Shown here: one piece after another, positions 32,736-42,041 of the stretch
How positions within the stretch are numbered: the first letter of the stretch is position 1
Layout: each line of letters opens with the position of its first letter
DNA from: Caballeronia sp. GAFFF1
GTDB taxonomy: Bacteria > Pseudomonadota > Gammaproteobacteria > Burkholderiales > Burkholderiaceae
Length of the DNA: 64,000 bases
Direction: 5' to 3'
NCBI RefSeq assembly: GCF_023630705.1
Contig: NZ_JALQEM010000006.1
Coordinates: forward strand, 48,995 to 112,994
Position numbers and translations under genes: made by a program
The notes under the pieces: generated by a model
Database searches by the model: none
The model's input: the letters and a program-made list of their open reading frames with translations, nothing else
What the model was told of the DNA's origin: nothing

Positions 32736-33626
32736 TCAAAAGCGGATTGTCCCTTCGATGACTGTCACGGAGTCGCCACCGATCCACACCTGCGAGCCGT
32801 CCGGGCCGTCGTCGTAGATGACGGTCACGCGGCCGTCACGATCGAGCGCCGTGCCCTGGCGCACGGTATAGGCGTCGCCCGGCCGCCTGCCTTGGCGCGT
32901 CAGCAACATGGCGAGCGCTGCGTTCGCGCTGCCCGTCACCGGATCTTCGACGTTCTCCGCGCCGAGCAGCAGCGCGCGCAACTCGAAGGTCGCCGGCACG
33001 CCGTTCTCATGCGGGCCATAGACCACGAGCCCATGCGTGCCGACTTCCGCGACGAGCGCCGTCAGTGCCTGCCTTGCCTCGCCGCGAAGCGACATCGCGA
33101 GGCTTTGCGCCGCGTCGCGCAGACGCACGATGAGCCACGGCGCGCCGTTGTCGACAGCGCACGGCGGCGCGCTGAAGTCGATCTCGACGGGCGCGAGCGC
33201 GGCGGCGAGACGTTGGCGCTGCGCTTCATCGAGCTCGGCCATGCGCGCGGGCGGCGCGGCGAACGCCCAGCATCCGTCATCGCGCTCGCGCAACGTCACC
33301 AGCCCGACGCCGCATTCCTGCACGAGCGTCCCCGGTTTTTTCGGCGCGTAGCCGCTCGAACGCAGCGCGTGCGCGGTGCCGAGCGTCGGATGGCCGGCGA
33401 ACGGAAGCTCGGTCGCCGTCGTGAAGATGCGCACGCGGTAGTCGGCGCGCGGATCGGTCGGCCGCAGGAGAAACGCGGTTTCCGAGAGATTGGTCCAGCG
33501 CGCGATGGCCTGCATGCGCTCGGTGGAAAGATCGTCAGCGTCGAAGACCACCGCGAGCGGGTTGCCTTTGAACGCGACGGATGTGAAGACATCGACCTGA
33601 CTGAAGCGCACGGTGCGGGCGGACAT
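32736..33626 (-). CDS. PhzF-family isomerase-like protein
   Basis: The protein has 296 residues. The N-terminal motif VDVFTSVAFKGNPLAVV, the TNLSETAFLL segment with the catalytic glutamate, and FAGHPTLGTAHAL are the standard PhzF landmarks; the second half has the matching GSANAALAMLL. The fold resembles diaminopimelate epimerase. No phenazine genes are present, so the substrate is unknown. It is preceded on its strand by a terminator and so has its own promoter. Confidence 0.9.
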   Translation of the reverse strand: MSARTVRFSQVDVFTSVAFKGNPLAVVFDADDLSTERMQAIARWTNLSETAFLLRPTDPRADYRVRIFTTATELPFAGHPTLGTAHALRSSGYAPKKPGTLVQECGVGLVTLRERDDGCWAFAAPPARMAELDEAQRQRLAAALAPVEIDFSAPPCAVDNGAPWLIVRLRDAAQSLAMSLRGEARQALTALVAEVGTHGLVVYGPHENGVPATFELRALLLGAENVEDPVTGSANAALAMLLTRQGRRPGDAYTVRQGTALDRDGRVTVIYDDGPDGSQVWIGGDSVTVIEGTIRF

Positions 33627-33646
33627 GATTTGAAAGGCAAAGGGTG

Positions 33647-33679
33647 ATAAAAAACCCGACGCGCTCGCGCGGTCGGGTT
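33647..33679 (-). terminator. Intrinsic terminator after the RidA-like gene
   Basis: AACCCGAC (33653-33660) pairs with GTCGGGTT (33672-33679). On the minus strand the stem is followed by TTTTTTATC. It separates the RidA-like gene from the PhzF-like gene. Confidence 0.85.
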
Positions 33680-33704
33680 TGCAGTAGCGGCAAAGCCGTT
33701 GCGA

Positions 33705-34166
33705 TCAGCCGACTTCGGCGATCAGCTCGATCTCGACGCACGCGCCGAGCGGAATCTGCGCGACGCCGAAGGCCGAGCGCGCGTGCTTGCCAGCCTCGCC
33801 GAACACGTCCGCGATGAGTTCCGACGCGCCGTTCGTCACGATGTGCTGCTCGGTAAACTCGAAAGTCGAGTTCACGAGGCTCATCACCTTGACGATGCGC
33901 TTCACGCGGGAAAGATCGCCCGTGTGCGCGTGCAGCGTCGCGATCAGGTCGATGGCGACATTGCGCGCGGCCGCCTTGCCTTCTTCGGTGGTGAGCGTGT
34001 CGCCGAGCTTGCCGACGTACGGCTTGCCGTCCTTCTTCGCGATATGGCCCGACAGATAGACGGTGTTGCCGCTTTGCGCGCTCATCACGTAAGCGGCGGC
34101 CGGCGCGCCCGCGCTAGGCAGGTCGATGCCGAGTTCCTTCAGCTTGTCGTACACGTTGGATGCCAT
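33705..34166 (-). CDS. RidA/YjgF-family protein
   Basis: The protein has 153 residues, longer than the 130 of E. coli RidA, with the VYLSGHIAKKDGKPYVGKLG opening and the ARNVAIDLIATLHAHTGDLSRVKRIVKVMSLVNST core. The C-terminus has ARSAFGVAQIPLGACVEIELIAEV, where the RidA arginine position is visible. Members deaminate reactive enamines from PLP enzymes. It lies directly downstream of a PLP aminotransferase gene (48 bases), so it may protect against that enzyme's by-products (inference). Confidence 0.9.
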   Translation of the reverse strand: MASNVYDKLKELGIDLPSAGAPAAAYVMSAQSGNTVYLSGHIAKKDGKPYVGKLGDTLTTEEGKAAARNVAIDLIATLHAHTGDLSRVKRIVKVMSLVNSTFEFTEQHIVTNGASELIADVFGEAGKHARSAFGVAQIPLGACVEIELIAEVG

Positions 34167-34214
34167 CGTTGCTCCTGTTCAAGAGTGAAGGGCGCCCGGC
34201 GCCCGTGAATCCCG

Positions 34215-35411
34215 TCAGATGCTCGCGCGAATCAACGCGCCCAGCTTCGCGACGCCTTCGTCGATCGTCGCGGGCGGGACCGTGACGAACGAGAGGCGCA
34301 TCGTATTGTGTTCCGCCTGATTCGCGAAGAACGGACCGCCCGGCACGAAGGCCACGTTCTGCGCGATGGACTGTTCCAGCAGCTTCATCGAATCGATGTG
34401 CTTCGGCAGTTTCACCCACACGAACATGCCGCCTTCCGGCCGGTTCCATTCGACTCCCGCCGGCATGTGGCGTTCCAGCGCGGCGAGCATCGCGGCGCAT
34501 TGATCGCGATACAGCGCGCGGATGGTCGGCACGTGGGTATCGAGAAAGCCGTTCTTGACGACTTCGTACACGATGCGCTGCGTGAGGCTCGGCGTGTGCA
34601 GGTCGGTGGCCTGCTTCGACTGCACGAGCTTGAAGTGCAATTCCTCGGGCGCGATGATGTAGCCCACGCGCAGGCCCGGCGCGAGCACCTTCGAGAACGA
34701 GCCGAGATGAACGATGTGGTCGGGCGCCATCGAGAGCAGTGTCGGCAGCGGCGCGCCGGCGTAGTCGAGCGCGCCGTACGGATCGTCTTCGATCACGGGG
34801 AACGCGGCTTTCTGCGCGAACGCCGCGAGCGCGCGGCGGCGTGCGAGCGGCAGGCGGCGGCCGGTCGGGTTCTGGAAATTCGGCTGCGCGTACAAAAGGC
34901 GCGCATTCGCGACGAGCGCGGCATCGAGACCTTCGGGAATCAGGCCGGACTCGTCGGTCGGCACCTGCACGTAGTTCGGCTCGAATAGCGAGAAGGATTG
35001 CAGCGCGCCCAGATACGTCGGCGTTTCGACGAGCACGCGGCTGCCCGGATCGATCAGCACCTTGCCGAGCAGGTCGAGCGCCTGCTGCGAGCCGGTCGTG
35101 ATGAGCACCTGCGTCGGGCGGATAATCACGCCGTTCACCGAATAGCGTGCGGCCACCCATTCGCGCAGCGGCATGAAGCCTTCAGTCGCGCTGTACTGCA
35201 ACGCCGCCGACGGCTGATCGCGCAGGATGCGCTCCGATGCTTCGCGCATCTCTTCGACGGGAAACGTGGCCGGCGAGGGCAGTCCGCCCGCGAAGGAAAT
35301 GACTTCGGGCCGCTCCGTCACCTTGAGGATTTCGCGAATCGCCGAACTGGTGAGCTTGCGGGCGCGTTCGGAGAGTTGCCACGGCGTGGCGCGGAGGTCG
35401 GCTTGATTCAT
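34215..35411 (-). CDS. PLP-dependent aminotransferase (fold type I, LysN/ARO8-like)
   Basis: The protein has 398 residues. It has VISFAGGLPSPATFPVE, NFQNPTGRRLP, EDDPYGALDY and the PLP lysine in LGSFSKVLAPGLRVGYI. It resembles 2-aminoadipate/aromatic aminotransferases related to MocR C-terminal domains. The start ATG is at 35411. It is followed by the RidA-like gene and preceded by an EamA transporter gene, suggesting amino-acid metabolism; the exact substrate is unknown. Confidence 0.9.
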   Translation of the reverse strand: MNQADLRATPWQLSERARKLTSSAIREILKVTERPEVISFAGGLPSPATFPVEEMREASERILRDQPSAALQYSATEGFMPLREWVAARYSVNGVIIRPTQVLITTGSQQALDLLGKVLIDPGSRVLVETPTYLGALQSFSLFEPNYVQVPTDESGLIPEGLDAALVANARLLYAQPNFQNPTGRRLPLARRRALAAFAQKAAFPVIEDDPYGALDYAGAPLPTLLSMAPDHIVHLGSFSKVLAPGLRVGYIIAPEELHFKLVQSKQATDLHTPSLTQRIVYEVVKNGFLDTHVPTIRALYRDQCAAMLAALERHMPAGVEWNRPEGGMFVWVKLPKHIDSMKLLEQSIAQNVAFVPGGPFFANQAEHNTMRLSFVTVPPATIDEGVAKLGALIRASI

Positions 35412-35515
35412 GAATGTCTCGGTTGTCTCGGGTTTGATTGTCGTGTCGGCTGTCGTGTTGGCGGTGCTGGCGTGGACGAGAAAGACGCGCAAACCGCGAT
35501 TATCGCCCGCGTGGG

Positions 35516-36481
35516 TTATTTTGCGTGGCCGGGATGCGCGGCCACGGCCGTCGTGCCTTGTGCCGCGCCCGTTGCCGCGCTCTTCGCCGCGAGCGGCGCG
35601 GCGCGCACGGCGGTCTTGCGGCCGATCACCACGGTGACGATCACCGCGGCCGCGTAGAGCCACGTCGATGCGCTCACGTGCTCGCGGAAGAAGAGCGCGG
35701 AGAACGCCATCGTGAAGAAGATCTGCAGCAGTTGCACCTGTCCGACGCGCGCGATGCCGCCCATCGCGAGTCCGGCGTACCACGCGAAAAAGCCGATGAA
35801 CTGCGAAAAGAGCGTGACGTAGCCGAACGCGAGCCACGTGCGCAGCGCGAGCGGCTCCGGGTGCGCGGCATGATGCGCCCACGCGAGCCAGCCCACCGGC
35901 AGCAGCAGGAACGGCGCGGACAGCACGAGCGCCCAGCAGATGACCTGCCAGCCGCCCATCTGACGCGCGAGCCGCGCGCCTTCCGCGTAGCCGAGCGCGC
36001 CGATGCCGACCGCGACGAGCATCAGGAGATCGCCCGCCTGCAAGCCGCCGCCGCCCGCCTGGAGCGCAAACGCGACGACGATCGCGCTGCCGGCCACGGC
36101 GCTCGCCCAGAACGCCTTCGACGGCCGTTCGTGCGACAACCACGCCGCGTAAATGGCGACGCAGAGCGGCTGCAAGCCGTTGACCACCGCGCCGTGCGAC
36201 GCGGGCACGGTCTTCATCGCCCAGGCGGAGAACACGGGGAACGCGATGATGACGCCCAGCGAAACAACCGCGAGGCTCTTGATTTGCGGCCAGGTCGGGC
36301 GTTTCTCGCGCCGCCACGCGAGCAGGAGCGCCGCCGGAATCGCCGCGACGAGCGCGCGCCCGAGGCCGTTCAGGAGCGGATGCACTTCCTGCACGACAAT
36401 GCGCGTCATCGGCAGCGTCAGGCTGAAGATGACGACGCCGATCAGGCCGAGCAGCATGCCTTCGGTTTCGCGGGTTCTCAT
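35516..36481 (-). CDS. EamA/DMT-family transporter
   Basis: The protein has 321 residues with ten hydrophobic spans and two EamA repeats; the first starts GLIGVVIFSLTLPMTRIVV and the second includes AFGYVTLFSQFIGFFAWYAGLAMGGIARVGQVQLLQ. The C-terminal tail (about 30 residues) is alanine-rich and soluble. Such proteins usually export amino acids or other metabolites. It is between the VOC gene (25 bases upstream) and the aminotransferase gene, likely one operon divergent from a MocR regulator. Confidence 0.9.
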   Translation of the reverse strand: MRTRETEGMLLGLIGVVIFSLTLPMTRIVVQEVHPLLNGLGRALVAAIPAALLLAWRREKRPTWPQIKSLAVVSLGVIIAFPVFSAWAMKTVPASHGAVVNGLQPLCVAIYAAWLSHERPSKAFWASAVAGSAIVVAFALQAGGGGLQAGDLLMLVAVGIGALGYAEGARLARQMGGWQVICWALVLSAPFLLLPVGWLAWAHHAAHPEPLALRTWLAFGYVTLFSQFIGFFAWYAGLAMGGIARVGQVQLLQIFFTMAFSALFFREHVSASTWLYAAAVIVTVVIGRKTAVRAAPLAAKSAATGAAQGTTAVAAHPGHAK

Positions 36482-36506
36482 CGTGGGGCGTCTCCTTTCT
36501 TATGCG

Positions 36507-37343
36507 TCAGTCGGGTGTATCGAGTGTTTCGGGTGAAAGCGGAAGTTCGGGCTGCGGCGCAGCTTCGTCCGCTTTGCGATTTTTCACGCGGCGGCGCTTG
36601 TTCGACGCCTGCTGCGCTTCTTCCTGCGCGCGCCGGGCCGCATTTGACGATTCGGCGGTTTCGCCCAGCGTCACGACGGAGCCGTCCGGCAACTCGAATT
36701 CGGCGACGAGCGCGGGCGCGCCCGCCGTCGCCTCGACGCGCATCAGATGCGCCGCGCCGAGCCACGCGAGCTGCTCCGCGACCGCCTCCGCGTTCGGGTG
36801 ATAGCCCGTCAGCGAGCGCAGCAGGATGCCGGTTTCCGGCAGCGCGCCGCTCGGATGGCGCGGCGTGTCCCACTGGATCAGCGAGGGCAGCACGCCGTCT
36901 CCGGCGCCTTGCCACGCGGGGAACGCGCCGTCGTCGGGGACGGTTAGGCCCCACGTATTGCCGCCGCGCGACATCGCGATGACCGGCGGGATGCGTTGCG
37001 GATACTGCTCGCGCCAGCGCGCGAGCGACTTCGGACGCTCGACGCGCGCGACCCAGTGCACGAGCTGCGGGCCGCTGGCGAGGCGCGCCTGCATCGCCGG
37101 ATCGTCGAGCGCGAAAAGGCGTGCGCGCGGCGCCTCGCGTGCCGGCGCGGCCGGATCGACGGCGATCACTTCGAGATACGCGCCGCCCCACAAATTAAGA
37201 AGCCGGTTGTGCGTGCGCATCTGCGCGTGCGCGCCGCCCGGCGCCGTCTCCACGCCGAACTTCGCGGCGACGAACCGCGCGCCTTCTTCGAGCGTGCGCG
37301 CGGCGATCACGAGATGGTCGAGTTTCAGCGGATGAGCGGTCAT
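36507..37343 (-). CDS. VOC/glyoxalase-like protein
   Basis: The protein has 278 residues from the ATG at 37343. The domain start KLDHLVIAARTLEEGARFVAAKFGVE and HNRLLNLWGGAYLEVIAVDP fit the glyoxalase-like (Glyoxalase_3) group. The C-terminal 60 residues are charged (SNKRRRVKNRKADEAAPQ) and look disordered. It is the first gene of a presumed operon with the EamA transporter. The substrate is unknown. Confidence 0.85.
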   Translation of the reverse strand: MTAHPLKLDHLVIAARTLEEGARFVAAKFGVETAPGGAHAQMRTHNRLLNLWGGAYLEVIAVDPAAPAREAPRARLFALDDPAMQARLASGPQLVHWVARVERPKSLARWREQYPQRIPPVIAMSRGGNTWGLTVPDDGAFPAWQGAGDGVLPSLIQWDTPRHPSGALPETGILLRSLTGYHPNAEAVAEQLAWLGAAHLMRVEATAGAPALVAEFELPDGSVVTLGETAESSNAARRAQEEAQQASNKRRRVKNRKADEAAPQPELPLSPETLDTPD

Positions 37344-37457
37344 GACTTGCGTGAGGCGGTAATCGGGGGCGGATAGCATAACCGCTGATGCTGGCCTGTC
37401 GGGCGTCCGTACCGGTCGCCGGAAAGGAAAATGTAGCGGTAATCACCAGAACAGTAA

Positions 37458-37488
37458 CGGTACAATCGGCCTGATCCCATTCGGTACA
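37458..37488. promoter_or_regulatory. Direct repeats, candidate MocR operator
   Basis: CGGTACA occurs at 37458-37464 and 37482-37488, in the same orientation, 24 bases apart, in the 185-base region between the VOC operon and the MocR-type gene. MocR/PdxR regulators commonly bind spaced direct repeats in such divergent regions. A TACAAT overlaps the first repeat and could be a -10 box. Confidence 0.5.
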
Positions 37489-37528
37489 GTTTTCGCTCAA
37501 TCGTCCGCCCCCGTCCGCCGAGGTCCGC

Positions 37529-38977
37529 ATGTCCGTTCCGCTCGACCAGATTCCCGCGCCGCACGACGCCCAGCAGCTGACGCTCGTCGATCAGCTCGTG
37601 CAGTGGGGCCGACGCCGCATCGACGAGCGCGTGTTCCGGCCCGGCATGCGCATGCCGTCGATCCGCAAGCTCGCGATCGACAAGGGCGTGTCGCGTTTCA
37701 CGGTGGTCGAAGCGTACGAGCGGCTCGTCGCGCACGGCTATCTGGATTCGCGGCGCGGCTCGGGCTTCTACGTGCGCGATCGCATCACGCCGTCTGCGCC
37801 GGGGGCGCTGGCTACGTCGCAGCGAGAGCCGGTGCAGAGCACCATCGACGTCGTCTGGCTTCTGCGCAACATGCTGCACACCGCGAGTCCCGAAAAGGGG
37901 CCGGGCCTGGGCTATCTGCCGTCGCGCTGGCTCGACGGCGAACTCATCACCAACGCGCTGCGCTCCATGAGCCGTCTCGCCGGCGCGCAAATGCTCGGCC
38001 TCGGCACGCCGCAGGGCTTTCTCCCGCTGCGCCAGCAGTTGCAGACGCGGCTCGCGGAACTGGAGATCGGCGCGTCCGAGCAGCAGATCGTGCTGACATC
38101 GGGCATCACGCAGGCCATCGACCTGATCGCGCGCATCTACGTGAAGCCGGGCGATGCGGTGATCGTCGGCGATCCCGCGTGGTTCCAGATGTTCGGCCGC
38201 TTCGCGTCGCAGGGCGCGCGGCTCGTCGGCATGCCCTACACGCCCGACGGTCCGGATCTGAACGCGCTGGAGACGCTCGTCGCGACGTGGCGGCCGAAGA
38301 TGCTCATCGTCAATTCGGTACTGCACAATCCGACCGGCACGTCGCTGACGGCGGCGCAGGCGTTTCGCATCCTTCAGCTGGCGCAGGAATACGACTTCAT
38401 CGTCGTCGAGGACGATGTCTACGGCGACCTCTGCCCGACGGGCTTCGCCGCCACGCGTCTCGCATCGCTCGATCAACTGAAGCACGTGATCTTTCTCGGC
38501 AGCTTCTCGAAGACGCTCGCCGCGAATCTGCGCGTCGGCTACGTCGCGGCGTCGGTGGACGTGGCCAACGCGCTCGCCGACCAGAAGATGCTCGTCGGCA
38601 TGACGAGTCCGGAGCTGAACGAACGCGTCGTCTACAAGATTCTGACCGAGGGCCACTACCGGCGCCACGTCGAGCGGCTGCGGACACGGCTCGATACCGT
38701 TCGCGACAAGACCGCGCGCATGCTGGAAAGCACCGGCCTGCGGCTCTTCACGACGCCCGAGGCGGGCATGTTCCTGTGGGCGGACGCGGGCGTCGATTCG
38801 GATGGCCTGGCGGCGGCGGGTCACGAAGCCGGCTTTCTGATGACGCCCGGCAGCCTCTTTTCGCCGCAGCAGTCGCCGACCACATGGATGCGCTTCAACG
38901 TCGCCAATTGCGGCGACCCGGCGCTGCCTGCGCTGATCGCGGGCCATCTGGAGAAAGTCGCGCGGCGCTCGGCCTAG
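37529..38977 (+). CDS. MocR-type regulator (GntR helix-turn-helix plus aminotransferase domain)
   Basis: The protein has 482 residues. The winged helix is at about 12-80 (RVFRPGMRMPSIRKLAIDKGVSRFTVVEAYERL). The aminotransferase fold follows from about 115, with the PLP lysine K328 in GSFSKTLAANLRVGY and NPTGTSLT. The fold type I domain senses PLP or an amino-acid adduct. It is divergent from the VOC-EamA-aminotransferase-RidA genes and is the probable regulator. Its last four bases overlap the stop of the convergent metallopeptidase gene. Confidence 0.92.
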   Translation: MSVPLDQIPAPHDAQQLTLVDQLVQWGRRRIDERVFRPGMRMPSIRKLAIDKGVSRFTVVEAYERLVAHGYLDSRRGSGFYVRDRITPSAPGALATSQREPVQSTIDVVWLLRNMLHTASPEKGPGLGYLPSRWLDGELITNALRSMSRLAGAQMLGLGTPQGFLPLRQQLQTRLAELEIGASEQQIVLTSGITQAIDLIARIYVKPGDAVIVGDPAWFQMFGRFASQGARLVGMPYTPDGPDLNALETLVATWRPKMLIVNSVLHNPTGTSLTAAQAFRILQLAQEYDFIVVEDDVYGDLCPTGFAATRLASLDQLKHVIFLGSFSKTLAANLRVGYVAASVDVANALADQKMLVGMTSPELNERVVYKILTEGHYRRHVERLRTRLDTVRDKTARMLESTGLRLFTTPEAGMFLWADAGVDSDGLAAAGHEAGFLMTPGSLFSPQQSPTTWMRFNVANCGDPALPALIAGHLEKVARRSA

Positions 38978-39525
38978 CGGCGGCCTGGCAAATGGCGTCG
39001 TAAGGACGGCGCGTCGATGAAATCTGCGAGCACCGTTTCGTAACGCGCGAGCGCATCGGGTGCGCGCCGGTAGCGGTGTTCGTAGAGCGCGCCGGACGCG
39101 TCGCAGAACTTCAGCGCAAAGTAGTCGGCGAGCAGATTGCCTTGCGCTTCCATGTTGTAGTCGGACAGGCGCTTCTCCGCTCCGAGCGCATACCCGTAGC
39201 CGAGCCCGATGCGAATCGCGCCGCGCAGGCGCACCCAATACCCGAGCTGGAACTGCCACACGTGCGTCATCTCGTGGATGAACCACATCTGATCGCCGAT
39301 GCCGCACGCCGAGAAGTCGTCGCGATGGCACGCGCGCGGGAAATAGAGGCTGCCGTTCGGCGCCATTGCGGTATGCGGCGGCTGCAAGCCGAAGGGCAGA
39401 TACGCCCGCGCGTGCACGCGGACCGTCGAATAGTCGATCGCATCGCGGAAAACGAGGCGCGCCATTGCGATCTCGCCGGGCGTGAGCGGGCGGGGGCGGC
39501 GGTCGGGCGTGAACGGCGAGCGCAT
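38974..39525 (-). CDS. HExxH putative zinc metallopeptidase-like protein
   Basis: The protein has 183 residues. WFIHEMTHVWQFQLG contains the HExxH zinc motif, with a downstream acidic stretch (YNMEAQGNLLADYFAL) that may give the third ligand. Similar short proteins are annotated as 'vgr-related' or peptidase-like in beta-proteobacteria. There is no signal peptide. It overlaps the convergent MocR gene by four bases. Its activity is unproven. Confidence 0.72.
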   Translation of the reverse strand: MRSPFTPDRRPRPLTPGEIAMARLVFRDAIDYSTVRVHARAYLPFGLQPPHTAMAPNGSLYFPRACHRDDFSACGIGDQMWFIHEMTHVWQFQLGYWVRLRGAIRIGLGYGYALGAEKRLSDYNMEAQGNLLADYFALKFCDASGALYEHRYRRAPDALARYETVLADFIDAPSLRRHLPGRR

Positions 39526-39702
39526 GTCGTTCGGCGATTGTGGAAATGGCGGACGCGCATCATATCGAAAGCCACGCTCAGGCTCTTGAAACCGCGCTGG
39601 CCGCCCTCATATCGGACGAATTCGCCGGGCGGCGCGCCGAAAGCCGGCCGCATTGCCCGGCGGCCCGACAGCATCTGACGACATCAACCAGAGGACCCGA
39701 CC

Positions 39703-41607
39703 ATGGCGCAAGAAACCATGAGCTTTCAGGCGGAAGTGAAGCAGCTTCTGCACCTGATGATCCATTCGCTGTACAGCAACAAGGAAATTTTCCTGCGCGA
39801 GCTCATCTCGAACGCATCGGACGCGGCGGACAAGCTGCGCTTCGAAGCTATCGAAAACAGCGCGCTGTACGAGAACGATCCTGATCTGCGCATCCGCGTT
39901 TCGTTCGATAAAGCCGCGCGCACCGTCACCATCGACGACAACGGCATCGGCATGAGCCGCGACGAAGCCATTTCGCATCTGGGCACCATTGCGCGGTCCG
40001 GCACCAAGGAATTTTTCTCGAAGCTCTCCGGCGACCAGCAAAAGGACGCCGCGCTCATCGGCCAGTTCGGCGTGGGCTTCTATTCTGGCTTCATCGTCGC
40101 GGACAAGATCACGGTCGAAACGCGCCGCGCCGGGCTGCCGGCGAGCCAGGGCGTGCGCTGGACGAGCGCGGGCGAGGGCGACTTCGAAGTCGAGGACATC
40201 GAGCGCGCGCAACGCGGCACCACCATCACGCTGCATCTGCGTGCCGACGAGGATGATTTGCTGTCGTCGCATCGCCTGAAGTCGATCATCCAGAAGTACT
40301 CGGATCACGTTGCGCTGCCCATTCTGATGAAGAAGGAAGAATGGGACGCCGAGAAGAGCGAGATGGTCGTGAAGGACGAGGACGAGACCGTCAATCAGGC
40401 AAGCGCGCTCTGGACGCGCCCGAAGAGCGAGATCACCGACGAGCAGTACAAACAGTTCTTTCAGCACATTTCGCACGATCACGACGATCCGCTCGCGTGG
40501 ACCCACAACCGCGTCGAAGGCCGCAGCGAGTACACGCAACTGCTGTATGTGCCCAAGCACGCGCCGTTCGATCTCTGGAACCGCGAGCATCGCGGCGGCC
40601 TGAAGCTCTATGTGAAGCGCGTGTTCATCATGGACGACGCCGAGCAACTGCTGCCCGCGTATCTGCGCTTCGTGAAGGGCGTGGTCGATTCGGCCGATCT
40701 GCCGCTCAACGTCTCGCGTGAAATCCTGCAGGAAAGCCGCGACGTGAAGGCGATCCGCGAAGGCGTGACCAAGCGCGTGCTTTCGATGCTCGAAGAGATA
40801 GCGACGTCTTCGGCCGAAGCAACGGAAGACGCCGATAAGGGAAAGTACGCGACGTTCTGGCGTGAGTTCGGCCAGGTGCTGAAGGAAGGCATCGGCGAGG
40901 ACTTCGGCAATCGCGAGCGCATCGCGAAGCTGGTGCGCTTTGCATCGACGCAGAACGACAGCGACGTGCAGAACGTGTCGCTCGCCGATTACGTCGCGCG
41001 CATGAAGCCCGAGCAGACGAAGATCTATTACGTGACCGCCGACAACTGGCAGGCTGCGAAGAACAGCCCGCACCTCGAAGTGTTCCGCAAGAAGGGCGTC
41101 GAGGTGTTGCTGCTGACGGATCGCGTCGACGAATGGATGCTTTCGTTCCTGAACGAGTTCGACGGCAAGCCGCTTGCGAGCGTGGCGCGCGGCGACCTCG
41201 ATCTCGGCGCGCTGAACGACGAAGAAAAGCAGCAGCAGGAAAAAGTCGGCGAGGAAATGAAGCCGCTCGTCGAGAAGATGAAAGAGGCGCTCGAAGGCAA
41301 GGCGAAGGACGTGCGTCTCACGTTCCGCCTGACCGATTCGCCGAGCTGCCTTGTCGCGGACGAAGGCGACATGAGCGGCTATCTCCAGCGCATGCTGAAG
41401 GCAGCGGGGCAGAAGGCGCCGCAAGCGGAGCCGATTCTCGAAGTGAATCCGGACCATCCGCTCGTAAAGGCGCTGAATGCCGAGAACGCGAATTTCGCGG
41501 ACTGGTGCCATCTGCTTTTCGATCAGGCGCTTCTGGCCGAAGGCGGCATGCTGGAGGATCCGGCGAGCTTCGTGAAGCGGACGAACGCGTTGTTGCTCGC
41601 GCGTTAA
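39703..41607 (+). CDS. htpG: Molecular chaperone HtpG (Hsp90)
   Basis: The protein has 634 residues, the normal length for bacterial Hsp90. The ATPase GHKL motifs are [15 protein letters not shown] (N box), [14 protein letters not shown] and [13 protein letters not shown]. The middle domain has the arginine-bearing [20 protein letters not shown], and a C-terminal dimerisation part is complete. It is an ATP-dependent chaperone in the cytosol. The start ATG follows GAGGACCCGACC. It is transcribed alone and ends at a strong terminator. Confidence 0.96.
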   Translation: MAQETMSFQAEVKQLLHLMIHSLYSNKEIFLRELISNASDAADKLRFEAIENSALYENDPDLRIRVSFDKAARTVTIDDNGIGMSRDEAISHLGTIARSGTKEFFSKLSGDQQKDAALIGQFGVGFYSGFIVADKITVETRRAGLPASQGVRWTSAGEGDFEVEDIERAQRGTTITLHLRADEDDLLSSHRLKSIIQKYSDHVALPILMKKEEWDAEKSEMVVKDEDETVNQASALWTRPKSEITDEQYKQFFQHISHDHDDPLAWTHNRVEGRSEYTQLLYVPKHAPFDLWNREHRGGLKLYVKRVFIMDDAEQLLPAYLRFVKGVVDSADLPLNVSREILQESRDVKAIREGVTKRVLSMLEEIATSSAEATEDADKGKYATFWREFGQVLKEGIGEDFGNRERIAKLVRFASTQNDSDVQNVSLADYVARMKPEQTKIYYVTADNWQAAKNSPHLEVFRKKGVEVLLLTDRVDEWMLSFLNEFDGKPLASVARGDLDLGALNDEEKQQQEKVGEEMKPLVEKMKEALEGKAKDVRLTFRLTDSPSCLVADEGDMSGYLQRMLKAAGQKAPQAEPILEVNPDHPLVKALNAENANFADWCHLLFDQALLAEGGMLEDPASFVKRTNALLLAR

Positions 41608-41630
41608 GCCGCACTGAACCGCGCATGGAG

Positions 41631-41667
41631 AAACGCGCTGCCGGGTAAGCCGGCAGCGCGTTTTTTT
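41631..41667 (+). terminator. Intrinsic terminator of htpG
   Basis: AAACGCGCTGCCGG (41631-41644) pairs with CCGGCAGCGCG (41650-41660), followed by seven T. It abuts the stop codon of the convergent small gene. Confidence 0.88.
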
Positions 41668-41924
41668 CATTTGCGCTTGCGATCTTTGGTGGACTGCGCG
41701 AGCACGGATGCGGCGAGCGTCTTCGTGTCTTGCGAATACTTCGTGCTATGGAGAACTTCGCCGGCTTTGTGCTCCATCTCGGCGCTCGTCTGCTTCGACG
41801 AATGCGATTGCGCGAGCGCCGATCCGGTCAGCTTCTTTGCGATTGCCGAAGCCTTCGGATCGTGCAGCGTTCCGGCCGCGAGATGCGCGACCTTCGGCGA
41901 GGTTTGCTTCGTGTTGTTGGTCAT
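41667..41924 (-). CDS. Small protein made of two internal repeats
   Basis: The protein has 85 residues from the ATG at 41924, with GAGGAC upstream. It consists of two copies of a unit of about 38 residues: both begin KQTS, contain H-x-A...LH..K.S...K.L..S.LAQS, and differ at other positions. It is rich in K, S, T and A, lacks hydrophobic spans and looks helical. Similar KQTS/SALAQ repeat proteins occur in soil proteobacteria without known function; I cannot say more. A longer reading frame to 42698 on this strand is a shadow of ubiC. Confidence 0.7.
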   Translation of the reverse strand: MTNNTKQTSPKVAHLAAGTLHDPKASAIAKKLTGSALAQSHSSKQTSAEMEHKAGEVLHSTKYSQDTKTLAASVLAQSTKDRKRK

Positions 41925-42041
41925 TTTGATGTCCTCAAGGTTTTCCGGATTCCGGCGTTCGATGGCGCGCGGCTTCGATAGTCTTGCCCGCCCGCGCCAC
42001 GCGCGCCATACGATTCGTCCGAACCCGAGGCGGGTTTTATA

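Noticed and set aside
37340..39331. A 663-codon open frame on the minus strand opposite the MocR gene
   Set aside because: It is the shadow of a MocR regulator with full helix-turn-helix and PLP motifs, and it also overlaps the metallopeptidase gene on the same strand.
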